Shown here: positions 35,276-46,135 of the stretch, one piece after another
How positions within the stretch are numbered: position 1 is the stretch's first letter
How the letters are laid out: each line of letters begins with the position of its first letter
Assembly (NCBI GenBank): GCA_038277395.1
Contig: CM076193.1
Coordinates: forward strand, 143,581,813 to 143,645,812
DNA from: Dryocosmus kuriphilus
Lineage: Eukaryota > Arthropoda > Insecta > Hymenoptera > Cynipidae
DNA length: 64,000 nt
Direction: 5' to 3'
Position numbers and translations under genes: made by a program
Notes under the pieces: model-generated
The model's input: only the letters and a program-made list of their open reading frames with translations
Told to the model about the DNA's origin: nothing
Database searches by the model: none

Positions 35276-36419
35276 ACAATAACAATTATTATCTCTACAA
35301 TACCTACGAAAGCCTAAATATAAAGTAAAGTACAAAATTTTTACAATATTTTTATCTTCAAGTATTAATTATTTGACTAACAGGTTTGTTTACATAGAAA
35401 CTAATTTTATAGAGAAACACTCTCGTATTAAGTTCTTGCTTTCAATTGATTGATTTTAGATGCTTTTCACCCAAACCACTACTTCCCTAGGTTATTGAAT
35501 CCAGAAGATCTACCTTCGTCGAAAAGATCATCTTGATAATGTCCTTCATCAGGCGGTGGATGAACAGCATCTGCAGAAGGTGGACCAAGCCAGCCCTCCG
35601 TCATGATGAGGATACAGATAATTAGAATGAAAAGAACCAGTATTTTAATAACCTGGATGATAAGAACCAGAATTTTAAGAACCAGGATTTTAAGAACCAG
35701 GATTTTGAGAACCAGGGTATTGAGTAGCAGGATATGGAGGACCAGAATATGGAGGAACAGGATATTGAAGATCAGGATATGGAGGAACAAGATGATGAGG
35801 TGCTGGAGGCTTGGGAAGTATAGGAATAAGTTTTCGATTAGAAGAATAAATCATTTTAGGTTCTGGTTTTTTTCTAATTCTAGGAACAGAGTTTGATTCT
35901 CGGTTTAGGTCAAGTTTACCTTTGTTGGAAAACTTACTTTCACCAGGTGGTCGGTGAATGATACCTCCAGCATCTGGAGAAGGTGGACGCAAATTAAAAT
36001 CTATGTCATTATGAGGATGTTGAGAGACAGAATGAGAAGCACTAGGATTTTGAGAAACGGGATAAGAAGCACTAGGATTTTGAGAAACAGGATGAGACGC
36101 ACTAAGAGTTTGAGAAACAGAATTTTTAGGACCAGGGTTTTGAGGATCAAGATTTTGAGGACGAAGATGATGAGGTGCGATTGGCTTAGGTAGTATAGGA
36201 ACAGGTTTTCGATTAGTAGAATAAATAATTCTAGGGAGCCGAGATTTATTATAAGCGCTGGGTCTCAGGTCTCGGTTTAGGTCAATTTTAGGACCCGATT
36301 TCCTGTTTCTAAGAGGCCCGTATGAACCTGAAAAAATCAATAGAGATTTGATTATTGAACGATTTTAGTTTTTACGCTTTTAGTTTGAAGAATTTCAAAC
36401 GTTAAATTGTAGAGTGATA

Positions 36420-37683
36420 CGAGGCACGTCCAGAAAGTAAGTGTACTGGTACCCTCACAGATGTAGGGAATAGTTTTTCAACATGTTGGCAACACTGCCG
36501 CGTAGCCTGATCCCTCCCCTTCAAAACGAGACCAATCCGAGGTTAGCGTGTTGAAAACTCTTGACGCAGTAGCATCTCTCGCGAAAATGTCGATCGTATC
36601 TCCCGCCAAGTGCGAAATTCGCGCCGTCATTCGCTACCTCGTTGTGAAGGGAAAAGCTCCAGTTGAGATTTATAATGAGGTGAAAACTGTTTACGGTAAT
36701 GGAGCTATGAATCGTACGAGTGTGTACAAGTGGTGTCGCGAATTTAAAAATAGCCGTACTTCCGTGCATGACGATCAGAGGAGCGGAAGACCTTCAATTG
36801 TGACTGACGAACTTGTGGAAAAAATCGAGATTGCGGTCCGTGACGATCGCAGATTGGCGTTAGATGATCTTTCTGCGATGTTTCCGCAAATCTCCAGATC
36901 CCTGTTACACGAAACAATCACAGAAACTCTCAGATATCGGAAATTGTCTGCGAGGTGGGTCCCAAAACAGCTGACAGAACAGCACAAGTTGAATCGAGTG
37001 CAGAGCTCCAGAGAGCTTTTGGAGCGCTACGAACGCGAAGGCGATGATTTTCTCTACTCTATTGTTACTGGAGACGAAACTTGGGTTGCCCACTACACGC
37101 CTGAAACTAAGAGGCAGTCTCAGCAATGGCGCCACACCTTGTCACCCTCCGCCAAGAAATTCAAAACCACAATTTCAGCCAAAAAAATCATGGCATCCGT
37201 GTTTTGGGACCATAAAGGCATAATTTTGATTGAATATCTGCCTCACGGGGAGACCATCAACGCGGCAAGATACTGCGAGACGCTGAAAAAATTGAAAAGG
37301 GCGATTCAGAATAAAAGGAGGGGCATGCTGACGAAGGGAGTCTGCCTGCTGCATGACAATGCCAAACCTCACACGGCCAACGCCACGAAGCAACTCCTGG
37401 ACTCTTTTGGATGGGATGTTTTGAACCACCCCCCGTATTCCCCTGACCTGGCCCCTTCAGATTTCCATCTCTTCACTTCCCTGAAGGTGCACATGGGTGG
37501 AAACAAGTTTTCAACGGACGAGGAGGTGAAGGGGGAGGTGGAGAAGTGGGCGAAAGAGCTGGCGGGAGATTTCTTCGAGGCAGGCATCAAAAAATTAATC
37601 CCGCGGCTCACCACTACCACACTACACTACCACTACCACACTACACTACATAAATTGAGTACACTTACTTTCTGGAAGTCACA
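36420..37683 (+). mobile_element. Mariner element 2
   Basis: The left end is CGAGGCACGTCCAGAAAGTA after TA. The right end shares CCAGAAAGTAAGTGTACT in reverse, but its outer bases differ from the left end. TA occurs at 36418-36419 and 37684-37685. It is inserted against the transcriptional direction of proline-rich copy B. Confidence 0.88.
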
Positions 37684-37741
37684 TACCTGGATCCGAACTT
37701 GTTTCATTTTGAGAGCCAGGAGGATGAAGACGAAGATTTAG
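36587..37741 (+). CDS. Mariner transposase with aberrant C-terminus
   Basis: The 384-codon frame starts at the ATG at 36587. It has the paired helix-turn-helix DNA-binding half (YKWCREFKNSRTS, RSGRPS) and a D,D34D catalytic domain: TGDETWV, LLHDNAKPHT and YSPDLAPSDFHLF. The body looks intact. After KKLIPRLTT the expected short C-terminal end is replaced by a TACCACTACAC-type microsatellite (about 37608-37650). The frame then reads through the terminal repeat and about 55 bases into antisense of host exon 2. Whether this enzyme works is uncertain. Confidence 0.85.
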   Translation: MSIVSPAKCEIRAVIRYLVVKGKAPVEIYNEVKTVYGNGAMNRTSVYKWCREFKNSRTSVHDDQRSGRPSIVTDELVEKIEIAVRDDRRLALDDLSAMFPQISRSLLHETITETLRYRKLSARWVPKQLTEQHKLNRVQSSRELLERYEREGDDFLYSIVTGDETWVAHYTPETKRQSQQWRHTLSPSAKKFKTTISAKKIMASVFWDHKGIILIEYLPHGETINAARYCETLKKLKRAIQNKRRGMLTKGVCLLHDNAKPHTANATKQLLDSFGWDVLNHPPYSPDLAPSDFHLFTSLKVHMGGNKFSTDEEVKGEVEKWAKELAGDFFEAGIKKLIPRLTTTTLHYHYHTTLHKLSTLTFWKSHTWIRTCFILRARRMKTKI

Positions 37742-37999
37742 ATCTACATCAGTAGATTCCTCTTTTTTGTTTTTTCTGGGCCTGCCCCGGCCCGATGAAC
37801 CTAAATCTATGAAAAGGAATGGAGATTTGCGTTTTTAATTTTGAATTATTCGATCATTAAGGCTTTCAAAATTTTTTTCAAACTAGATTTTATACCAATT
37901 TTGAGCTATTCAAATATTTTTCAATTCGTAGAGTCATACGTACCGACAGAATTAAGGACAATAAGAAAGGAGATGAGGAGAGTACCAACAACTCTCATT

Positions 38000-38319
38000 T
38001 TTCCTAGATGAAATAAGCTGTTTCTTTTAAAACTCCTTGAACATATTTTATATATAATCGTGAAGACAGTTTCGTATTAGCCTGATGAGTTAGCAAACGC
38101 TACATTTTATTGTACAAATTAAGATATTTTATATCCGTTTTTTATACCTTGATAAGAAGAAACTGACTTGATATCAAAGATTTATATGCATAATTAGGTA
38201 TGCATGTCACAAACTGTTTATTATTCATACTTGTTATTTTAGAAACTAGGAGATATAAACTTTTAAGAGAATTTCATTAATTTTATAACAACATAACATT
38301 CCACTATATCAACGAGAGA
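38000..38319. other. 5' flank of proline-rich copy B
   Basis: AT-rich upstream DNA holding the TATA box noted separately, with partial similarity to 31380-31640. No other feature is seen. Confidence 0.5.
38047..38054 (-). promoter_or_regulatory. TATA box of proline-rich copy B
   Basis: TATATAAA on the minus strand lies about 50 bases upstream of the ATG at 37998, the same spacing as in lipase 2. Confidence 0.5.
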
Positions 38320-38595
38320 AAACTTAGGAAAGAAACTCGACAGAACATTTTTTTTAATTATTGAGTAGAAAGATCTATACATAAATGATTTTTGATCATT
38401 CCTGGATAAAATATCGTTTACCAAAATTAGAAGGCAAAAATTTGATAGGTGACACATTTTTAATACTTTTTTCAAGTCTTGCCAAAATGTAGAAAAGCTT
38501 TAGGATAAATTTGAAAAAAGGTCAAGACGGTGCTTTAAAGTCTACGCTTTAAAATGAGACCGAGAAATTCCAAATACCTTTGCTAATTTTTTTTG
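38320..38595. repeat. Left arm of inverted repeat enclosing the RTE-like LINE
   Basis: This stretch is a diverged reverse complement of 44710-45010; shared phrases include TGATTTTTGATCATT, TTTTCAAGTCTTG and TTTTTAATTATTGAGTA. The arms probably belong to an older foldback element into which the LINE inserted. Confidence 0.75.
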
Positions 38596-38752
38596 CTTCC
38601 ATAGTTAGCCACTCAATATAATAATAACAATAATCATTATTATTATTATCATTATTATTATTATGGTGTAGCCTTGCGAACTCGGAAGTTCATTGCCTCA
38701 GCTACCCAGAACCGCCACGCATCTCTATCATGTGCATCATCCATCCAGTTTA

Positions 38753-39930
38753 CAGTCTGTTCCACAAGAAAGAATACGCGTTTTCTCGAAAAGTTTTAAA
38801 GATTTTTTTTCATTTCTCTTTTAGCCTGACTGTGCGTTTCAAGGGATAGTGAACAAGTTTGCGTAATGAGTGCAGTATACGCTAAACGTTTCGAAGCTGT
38901 GTTTTTGTGCAGCAATGCACACGGACAAAAACTTTCATACTCAGCTGCTGCTGAAGTGCTTAAAAAGTCTAAGTACTTCGTGCAAAAGTGGGTGGAGCGG
39001 TATAAGGACACAAAAGCTGTTGACGATATTCCAGGAAAAGGAGAAACGCGAGCAACATCCAGCAATGAGGATAAAGGGATCATCGCACTATTCAAGCGCA
39101 ACCCCACTCTACGGCTGCGCAAAGCCAAGGCTAAGCTAGCGGAGAAGGGATTAGACGTTAGTATAAACACCATAAGACGCAGATTAGCTGAGGCAAACAT
39201 GCAGTACCGTAGCACGAAGCAGAAACCCCTGCTCTCAGAAGTGCACATGCAAAAACGGCTGTCATGGGCTATGGAAAATAATGATCGCGATTGGTCAAAT
39301 GTGATTTTTTCCGACGAAGCATCCTTTTGGGCATGGGTTCCAATAAAACGTGCCTGGTTAGACAAAGGTGAGCGGTTCCTCCAGCGAACTGTTAAACACC
39401 CAGTAAAGATCCATGTTTGGGGATGCTTCTCACAGCGCGGTTTTGGCTGTTTAGAGCTGTTCACTGAGAACCTGAACGCGGAAAAAATGGTCAAAATCTA
39501 CAAGCGTGGTCTTCTGAGGTCTGCAGAAAAGATGTTTGGAGCCAATAATGAGGTTTGGATCCTTCAAGAGGACAACGATCCCAAACATTGCAGTCGCCTC
39601 TGCAATAACTGGAAAGCTGAAAATGGCCGATTGAAAATGTGTGGAGTGCAGTTAAGAGAAAACTTGCAGGAAAGCGTGTATTCACCCTCAAGCAGCTCTC
39701 TCGACGAATTAGAGAGGTGTGGTGCTCTCTATCTTTAAAATATGCTGAAAAATTAGTCGAGAGCATGCCCAGAAGATGCCAGGCCATTATCGAGAATAAT
39801 GGCGATTGGACCATTTATTAGGGTAAGTCCTCCCTAATCTTTAAAGCGTTTTCTCGTGCCAAAAAAGGAAAATAAAGTTTTCTTTAAAACTTTTCGAGAA
39901 AACGCGTATTCTTTCTTATGGAACAGACTG
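38753..39930 (+). mobile_element. Tc1-like DNA transposon
   Basis: The inverted ends begin CAGTCTGTTCC and share AAGAATACGCGTTTTCTCGA. The TA target duplication is at 38751-38752 and 39931-39932. It is 1,178 bp long and inserted in the 3' coding end of the RTE-like LINE. Confidence 0.93.
38866..39821 (+). pseudogene. Tc1-like transposase with internal deletion
   Basis: The frame opens at the ATG at 38866 with helix-turn-helix regions (SYSAAAEVLKKS, LRLRKAKAKLAEKG). It carries the first two catalytic aspartates in IFSDEASFW and LQEDNDPKH. Near 39622 the sequence jumps directly from AENG to PIENVWSAV in another frame. About a dozen residues expected between them (the SPDLN region) are deleted and the frame is shifted. 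The third catalytic residue (Glu in IEN) and the C-terminus (39639-39821) are still readable. Confidence 0.88.
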
Positions 39931-39957
39931 TAAATAATCATATCCTAGCTCTTTTAT

Positions 39958-40978
39958 GGCCGGTTTCTTCATACCTCCCGATAGCTATCTTCTAGATATA
40001 GTTATCCGTCAGATAAATAAAAATTCGTTTTCTTCACTGACACCGTTAGTTACGTATCTAACGGATAGCTATCCTTCATATTGGTACCTTTCGACACAAA
40101 GGGTACTAGAATGTTACTAGAAATCAAATGTGTATGAATGTCTGCGTCGACGCGAGGCAAGTCGCAAGTTTAAATATAAGGCGTCAAAAAAATTAAATTA
40201 TATTACATACAAAAATGAAATGCGAAAAATTTTTAAAAATATGTTTAGTTCGTAAGATAAAGATTTTATTTTAGAATTATTTTGTATGTTATTTACAATT
40301 GGTTTCATTTCTTGCAATAATTTTTTCAAATATATTCATATTTTTTTCAAGGAAATGTCGTATTCATTTTTTCGTGCAAAATCCTATATTCTTATATCAA
40401 AATAAATACAGTTTTTGAAAATATCGTATTTCTAAATTACCTCATAAATCAAATTTATTATTTTCGAAAGAATGCATACTTATTTCAGGTTATTAACAAT
40501 CGTTCTTCATTGATATGCAATAATTCAAGTACGCTATCCTTTTTTAAACGAAACCGTTTGAAAAATTCTGTGTCATCCCATATTTGAAAATTTTTCGCTT
40601 TATTTTTTAAAGTATATGATCTTCTTTCCACAAATTCATATTCATCATCATCATCATCATCGTCAGACTCAAAAATGTTCATAACATCGGGTAATAAATT
40701 CATTTTTATATTCAAGTTTTTATAAAAATAACGATTATATAAAGATGTTACTGCCAGCACTGTCTTATTTATTGGTTATGTCGAGAAATAGAAGCGCAAT
40801 AGTTTCTTATAATGCCACGGGGGGCACTGGAGTCACTATCTGGCAGATATCCGCTACTTCGGTTCCGGATAAGCTTATCTGCCAGATACCTACTATCCAG
40901 AGGTGAAGAAAACCGATTTTGGGAGATATCTTATGGATAAAGTTATCCGACAGATATCTAGAGGTGAAGAAACCGGGC
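39958..40978. mobile_element. PIF/Harbinger-like remnant
   Basis: The ends are inverted: GGCCGGTTTCTTCA on the left and GCCCGGTTTCTTCA as the reverse complement of the right. ATAGCTATC-like words repeat inside both ends. It lies in the RTE-like LINE, 27 bases from the Tc1-like element. The target duplication is unclear. It holds a fragment of transposase-like coding sequence. Confidence 0.7.
40485..40703 (-). pseudogene. Harbinger (HARBI1-like) transposase N-terminal fragment
   Basis: From the ATG at 40703 there are 72 codons: an Asp-rich run, then FQIWDDTEFFKRFRLKKDSV. That resembles the N-terminal segment preceding the DDE nuclease of HARBI1-like proteins (typically an F..RFR..K..V pattern). 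The nuclease domain itself is absent, so the fragment cannot be active. Confidence 0.55.
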
Positions 40979-43753
40979 ATTAGATCATCTCTTACGTTTT
41001 TCTCCCATCTGTTTCTCGGTCTGCCTAGAGATCTCTTACTTATCGGTTTCCCTCTCAAAACTTGCGCCACTGTTCTTTCGTTGCCCATTCTTGCAACATG
41101 TCCCGCTCAGCTTAATTTGCGCGCTTTCATTACTCTATTAATATTTACTGACCCGTAGAGTGCATGCAGCTCATCATTATGCAGTTTTCTCCATTCACGA
41201 GTCTCTTAGTCCCTTTTGGGACCATAGATTTTTCGAAGTACTTTATTTTCTAATACTCTAAACCTGTTCTCCTCTCCTTTCGTCAGCGCCCACGTTTCGC
41301 ACCCATACATGACGACCGGCATTATTATCGTTTTGTAAATTCTTACTTTGATGTTTCTAGATAACGATCGCGATTTTAGTAATGTATTTGTTGCATAGTA
41401 GCACCGATTTTCAGCGTGCAGCCGCCTGTTGATTTCCGTTTTAATGTTATTGTCGCTAGTTATAATAGTCCCGAGGTATTTAAACTCATTAACTCTTTCA
41501 AATTTCATATTTCCGGCCATTAGATCCACCTCTTTATTGCTTTGTTCTGATCTGTCGACGATCAAATATTTTGTCTTCGATTCGCTAACTTCTAAACCTA
41601 TTTCCTTGGATTTTTTGATCAAGATTTCCGCATTTTTAGCTACCGTTTCTCTATCATCCCCGCGTAAGTCGAGACCATCTGCATATCCCAGAATTTTGTA
41701 TTATCCCATTGAGCGTAGCACCGGACGGATTCATTTGTACTTCTCTGATCACGTATTCTAAAACTAAGTTGAAAAGGATGCACGAAAGCGCATCGCCCTG
41801 TTTCAGGCCATCGCGGATCAAAAACTCTTCAGTTAAACTTCCGTTTACGTGTATCCTACCCCTACTGCCGCTTAAGCAAACTTCGATAAGTCTAACCAAT
41901 TTCCTTGGTACACCCAAAAACTCCAGAATCCAGTACATTCGTGCGCGTCTAATAGAGTCGTAAGCTTCTTTGAAGTCGATAAATAGCTCATGTATTGCCT
42001 CATTAAATTCCCATTTCTTTTCTAACAGTTGTCTAATTGTAAACATTTGATCGCTTGTAGACCAGTTTCGGCGGAATCCACACTGATAATCCCCAATGAT
42101 TTCCTCAGCAAAAGGCGTTAGTCTACTTAAGATTACATTGGTCAGGATCTTATAGCATGAAGGCACAAGTGAAATTCCCCGATAATTGTTACAGTTCGTT
42201 TTATCGCCTTTTTTAAAAATGGGTATGTGTACTGTTTTCCAGATTGCGCGTATTAATTTAAAAATTTGGCTTGTGAGGCGAGGGCCCACATTTTTTATCA
42301 GTTCTGACGGTAGGTCGTCAATGCCCGCGGCTTTATTATTTTTCAACTTCTTTTTGGACATTTCTATTTCTTTATCTGTAGGCTCATCAATTAGTAGATC
42401 AGCAGTGTGGATTCCACCGAAATTAACTTCAAAGGGGGCTTCGCGTACGTTCAATAGCTTATCAAAATAGTTTTTCCATAAATTTAGTCTTTCTGTTGCA
42501 TCAGCTACTAGATTGCCATTTTCGTCCCTCATTACTTCCGTTCTACTTTGAAAGCCTTTCCTTATAAAATTGATTCTCCTGTACATCTCACGCGGGTTAT
42601 TTTGCTTATTATGCGTGTCTATTGCTAGTATTTTATTCTTTTCCCATTCCCTTTTCTTGGATCTGTAAATCCTATTTGTACTTTTACTAATCTCGAGATA
42701 CTTCTTATGTGTTTGATCGCACTTATTTTGTAAACTAATTTCCTTGGCTTTCGTTCGCTTTTTAAGCCATAGTTTGCACTCTTCGTCGAACCACGGTTTG
42801 CTTTTGGTTACTTTCTTTAAACCTATAGTACTTTTCGCGGCTGTCTTTATCACCTCTGACATATTACATATTGAAATCTTTACTTGATAATTCAATATTT
42901 CTGTTGGCATTTTAAACTTATCTATATTAAAACGCACTGCTGGCTCTGGAGGGCTAGTTTTCTTACTTAACGCTAGTCTAGATCGTAGTTTCACTATCAC
43001 GAGAAAGTGGTCTGAATTTAAATCCACTCCCCTGTACGATCTTACATCGAGAATGTTTTTATGACGTCTTCTGTCAATTAAAACGTGATCAATCTGATTG
43101 TGAGTGATACCATCTGGTGATGTCCAGGTGGCCTTATGTATATTTTTATACTTGAAATATGTGCTTTTGACAACGAGGTTCTTTGAAGCTGCAAAGTTTA
43201 TTACTCTAGTCCCATTATCATTACTGACGTCATGCAAACTTTCTGACCCTATGGTAGGCCTATACATCGGTTCTTTTCCAATTTTCACATTGAAGTCTCC
43301 CAATACTATTTTTGCGTCAAACTTCGAGAACTTGTCAAAAACTTGTTCGATTGTTTCGTAAAAAAGATCTTTAGTATCTTCGTCTTTGTCCTCGGCAGGG
43401 CAGTGCACGTTAATTAGCAACTTTTTGCAGAAATTACCCTTTAGTACAATATATGATAACCGGTCGTTAATGAATTGCATATCGATAACCGCTTGCGAAA
43501 TTCATTTATTAATAAGAAACCCGGTACCCAGTTTGCGCCCTTTAGCTCCCCCATAGTGAAAAGTGTAGTTATCCTTGGAGATTGATGCATACTCGCCAGG
43601 CCAGCAAGTTTCTTGAAGTGCTATTATGTCAATATCGTATCTCTTTGCTATCTCAATGAATTCGCTAAATCCGCCAGTATTTAGACTACGCGCGTTCAGA
43701 GTTTCCGCCTTAAGATATTTTATTGTAGTTGTTCGTTTTTGGAAGCTAGCCAT
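40979..43753 (-). pseudogene. RTE-like endonuclease/reverse transcriptase, broken
   Basis: From the ATG at 43753 the AP-endonuclease starts (LNARSLNTGG, LQETCW), meets an in-frame TGA at 43502-43504, and continues in the same frame (43480-41654) through GDFNVKIG, IDHVLIDRR and SDHFLV. Reverse-transcriptase blocks follow: NCNNYRGISLV, YQCGFRR, FIDFKEAYDS and LKQGDALSCILFNLV. A frameshift lies just before the catalytic YADD, which reads YADG here (near 41685). The C-terminal frame 41622-41206 has YLGTIITSD and YGCETWAL. The last coding piece, 41088-40979, ends at the Harbinger insertion. The stop, frameshift and YADG show a dead copy. Confidence 0.88.
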
Positions 43754-44474
43754 GACAGTTTTAAGAAAGTCCACACGTTAGGGATCCTGATCCGATCGCA
43801 GGTGAGTCTGCCGTCCCAGGAGTGATAACCCCTATACCTCCCTAGGTCTAAGTATGGGAGATTTCCGACTTTGACAAGGACCGTGTCAACTTGTCGTCAG
43901 ACACATTACGGTTTCATCCTCGTATCCTAACGTACCCCTGCAAGGCAGTGCGCCACACTGGCATCAATACCACGTTGACCCTACAGGCGAATCATTCCAC
44001 ACATCCCTTGCGGGCAGTGTCATCGCTGTGGTGTCCAATGGAGCAGCAGGATTTTCCCCTTACAAGATTTTTAGTTTTGATTCGGGTAGTGTTTCTAGGT
44101 GGATACGCGCTGAACCTCGGCTTGGTAGAACCCACCTATTGCGTATGGACGCGAAAGGGTGAATCCCCTTAAACCATGGCCGTCGTGTGCCATTTTTTAC
44201 CAATGTGAGCTCACCACACCCACGACTGGTTCCTATCGACTGTTCCGCGACTGCTTATTCTTGTATTCGCAGTTAACTTTAGAAGCTGTTCAACCTCAGG
44301 GACCGTTCCTCTATCCGCAACCTGAGGACGCGCTGCGTAGTGGTCACAGGAACCCACCGAGCAGCCTTTTCTAATTATCGAATAATAAATAAAACTGTGC
44401 AATAATATTTTTATTTCTTCAAAACTCCTTGAATTTTCAGCAAACATACGCATCTTCTCGTATGTTTCAAAATA

Positions 44475-44606
44475 ACAGGATCGACTTAGACGTAGCAATA
44501 TTTGGGGCACAAGAGGCAACTTTCTTGTTTTTCTGAGTCGTTGTATGATATAAGAAGAAGTGCCTCATGTGCCCCAAATCATGCTATATCTCATTCTGTC
44601 CTGATT
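44475..44606. repeat. Small inverted repeat
   Basis: ATTTGGGGCACAAGAGGCAAC near 44500 (here in two words, ATTTGGGGCAC and AGAGGC) pairs with GCCTC and GTGCCCCAAAT near 44563-44578, and the flanking CAGGA/TCCTG words also pair. It could be the ends of a short element. Confidence 0.6.
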
Positions 44607-44709
44607 CAATTTTTAAAAAAAGCGCAAACATGCGACAATCAAGCCTTTGCTCACCTTCGCTGCCCGTTCATGGAGTTCAAAAAAAATAAAAAGATTATAG
44701 CACATTTTT

Positions 44710-45010
44710 ATTTATTACTCGGTAATTAGCAAAAGTATTTGAAATTTTGTGGTTTCATTTTAAAGCTTAGGCTTTATAATACCGTCATAAACTTTTTGAA
44801 ATGTATCCTAGCGCTTTTCTATATTTTGCCAAGACTTGAAAAAAGTGTCGAAAATGTGCCACCTAGCAAATTTTTTCCTTCTAGTCTTAATAAACGACAT
44901 CTTATCCAGTAATGATCAAAAATCATTAAAAAGTGACTCTTTTGGTACTAAATTTCCTATTTTTACTCAATAATTAATAAAAAAGGTTTCTGTCTGGCTT
45001 CTTTTCTGAG
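44710..45010. repeat. Right arm of inverted repeat enclosing the RTE-like LINE
   Basis: A diverged reverse complement of 38320-38595. Confidence 0.75.
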
Positions 45011-45011
45011 T

Positions 45012-45557
45012 ATAATCAAGTGCAAATAAGAAGTATGTTTTTTTGATGGGAGGCGAGTGAAGTTGTCTCATACTCGTGACAGGTACTGTATTAATTTATT
45101 TAGGGCTGTATATATTAATTAAAAACATTATAGAAATGGGAAACCTGACGATTAGGGAAGTTTAATAAAAGCAGGCGATTGTGTAATATTTTCAAATTTT
45201 GTGTAATATTTTCAAGTTTATTAAAGCAATATGAAGATAACGTCGTGAAACTTGTAAATTCACCTCCATCAACATAACGTATCTACAACGTATCTACAAC
45301 TTACTGCTTTATTTTGTCTTTTACTTTACTCGTGTTCTCGTTTAAAATAATAACTTTGCAGTTATAAAATTATATTAGACATACGATTTATTATTTAACT
45401 ATTTACAGTTGCTTCTAAAATAAAAAATTGACTTAGTTTATATTTACTAAATCCTTACTACAATCTAAATCAATTAACGTTTAAATAAATTTCATATTTC
45501 TTTGAATTAATATCCGAAGAAGAAATTTCGTTTTTTTTATTTCCACTGTAAATTCGA
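45012..45557. other. AT-rich spacer, partly lipase 3' flank relic
   Basis: The last part (from about 45390) resembles the 3' flank of the lipase genes at 12900-13060. The rest shows nothing recognisable. Confidence 0.5.
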
Positions 45558-45825
45558 TTAATTTCTTGTTACGTCTTCGTTACGAAAAAAAAACTCACAA
45601 TTTTTTGATAAAGCAATGTATCAGCATCTTTCGCCCAACCTTTCGCAATTGGTTAAATTATTTCAGTGGAACTCGGATTTTGTGAAACGTATTTCCCAGT
45701 ACCTACTTTAAAAAGGCTTACCACATCATCAAAATTTTGTTTACATATATATTTTTTTTCAAAAGTTGAGAATAATGGAGAGTTATTATTGAAGATTTCT
45801 TTTAAATTCTCCTGATGTCAGTTGC
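45558..45825 (-). pseudogene. Lipase relic (third copy): last exon plus exon 6 fragment
   Basis: The phrase TATCAGCATCTTTCGCCCAA and its surroundings match the last exon of both intact lipases (13067-13234 and 21810-21977), but with indels and frame damage. Next to it, AAAGTTGAGAATAATGGAGAG resembles exon 6. Exon 7 and the other exons are missing. The order and strand agree with the intact genes. It is an old, non-functional duplicate. Confidence 0.8.
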
Positions 45826-45889
45826 ATTTTATAGAATTAAGATTAATTCACTTAAATAAACTTTTTTTTTTAAATTTAGTTGAAGTTAG

Positions 45890-46135
45890 ACGAAATGAGT
45901 GGAAAAGGTGAAAGGCTTATGGTCAGAGGTCACAATTCGAAGATAAAGGTCATATGTCAGAAATAATATACCAAAGTTCACGGCGTTAAAGATAAAAAAT
46001 GAGAGGACAAGGTCATATGTCATTTTTCGGAGAACAAAGGTCAAACGTGAAATGTCAAGGGTGAGATAATATCGCTCTGCCCCGTTCTTCCCTTCACCTC
46101 TCCCTAGGAAACCGTAAACATAAAGTAAAGTAGAC
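45890..46135. repeat. AGGTCA-rich tract and shared 3' flank of copy D
   Basis: About four exact AGGTCA hexamers lie in degenerate repeats, followed by a C-rich stretch and ACATAAAGTAAAGTA. The arrangement matches 30165-30500 downstream of copy C. Confidence 0.65.

Larger units (their letters stand above)
35479..37998 (-). pseudogene. Secreted proline-rich family member, interrupted (copy B)
   Basis: Exon 1 (37998-37944) encodes a signal peptide, MRVVGTLLISFLIVLNSV. Exon 2 (37806-37687) encodes a basic RGRPRKNKK patch and DLNLRLHPPGSQ. Exon 3 (36327-35479) has two tandem modules, each with a [K]x[D]LNR start, IIYS or MIYSS, NRK..PILPKP.APHH, then Pro/Ser/Gln repeats. The frame meets TAA at 35690, where the repeat would have CAA, then a second TAA and a frameshift before the tail GHYQDDLFDEGRSSGFNN. 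Mariner 2 sits in intron 2, touching the exon 2 donor. The product would be secreted; its function is unknown. A shortened protein of about 270 residues remains possible. Confidence 0.6.
38636..44365 (-). mobile_element. RTE-like LINE with two nested DNA transposons
   Basis: On the minus strand the element has a GC-rich 5' region (about 44365-43775), endonuclease, reverse transcriptase, a C-terminal end at about 38665 (WMDDAHDRDAWR…KATP then stop) and a TAA/ATA-type 3' tail (38636-38664). Continuity of the C-terminal coding across 40979 to 39933 and 38752 shows that the Tc1-like element and Harbinger remnant inserted into it. The 5' boundary is approximate. Clade assignment rests on the endonuclease and reverse-transcriptase motifs. 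Confidence 0.8.

Noticed and set aside
35479..35790. Leu/Ile-rich hydrophobic frame resembling a membrane protein
   Set aside because: It is an off-frame reading of the proline-rich repeat exon until about the frameshift; only its last 38 or so residues are the genuine tail of copy B.
40807..40978. Downstream extension of the LINE C-terminal frame (…GFFTSRYLSD…)
   Set aside because: It reads into the Harbinger terminal repeat; true LINE coding resumes beyond both insertions at about 38752.
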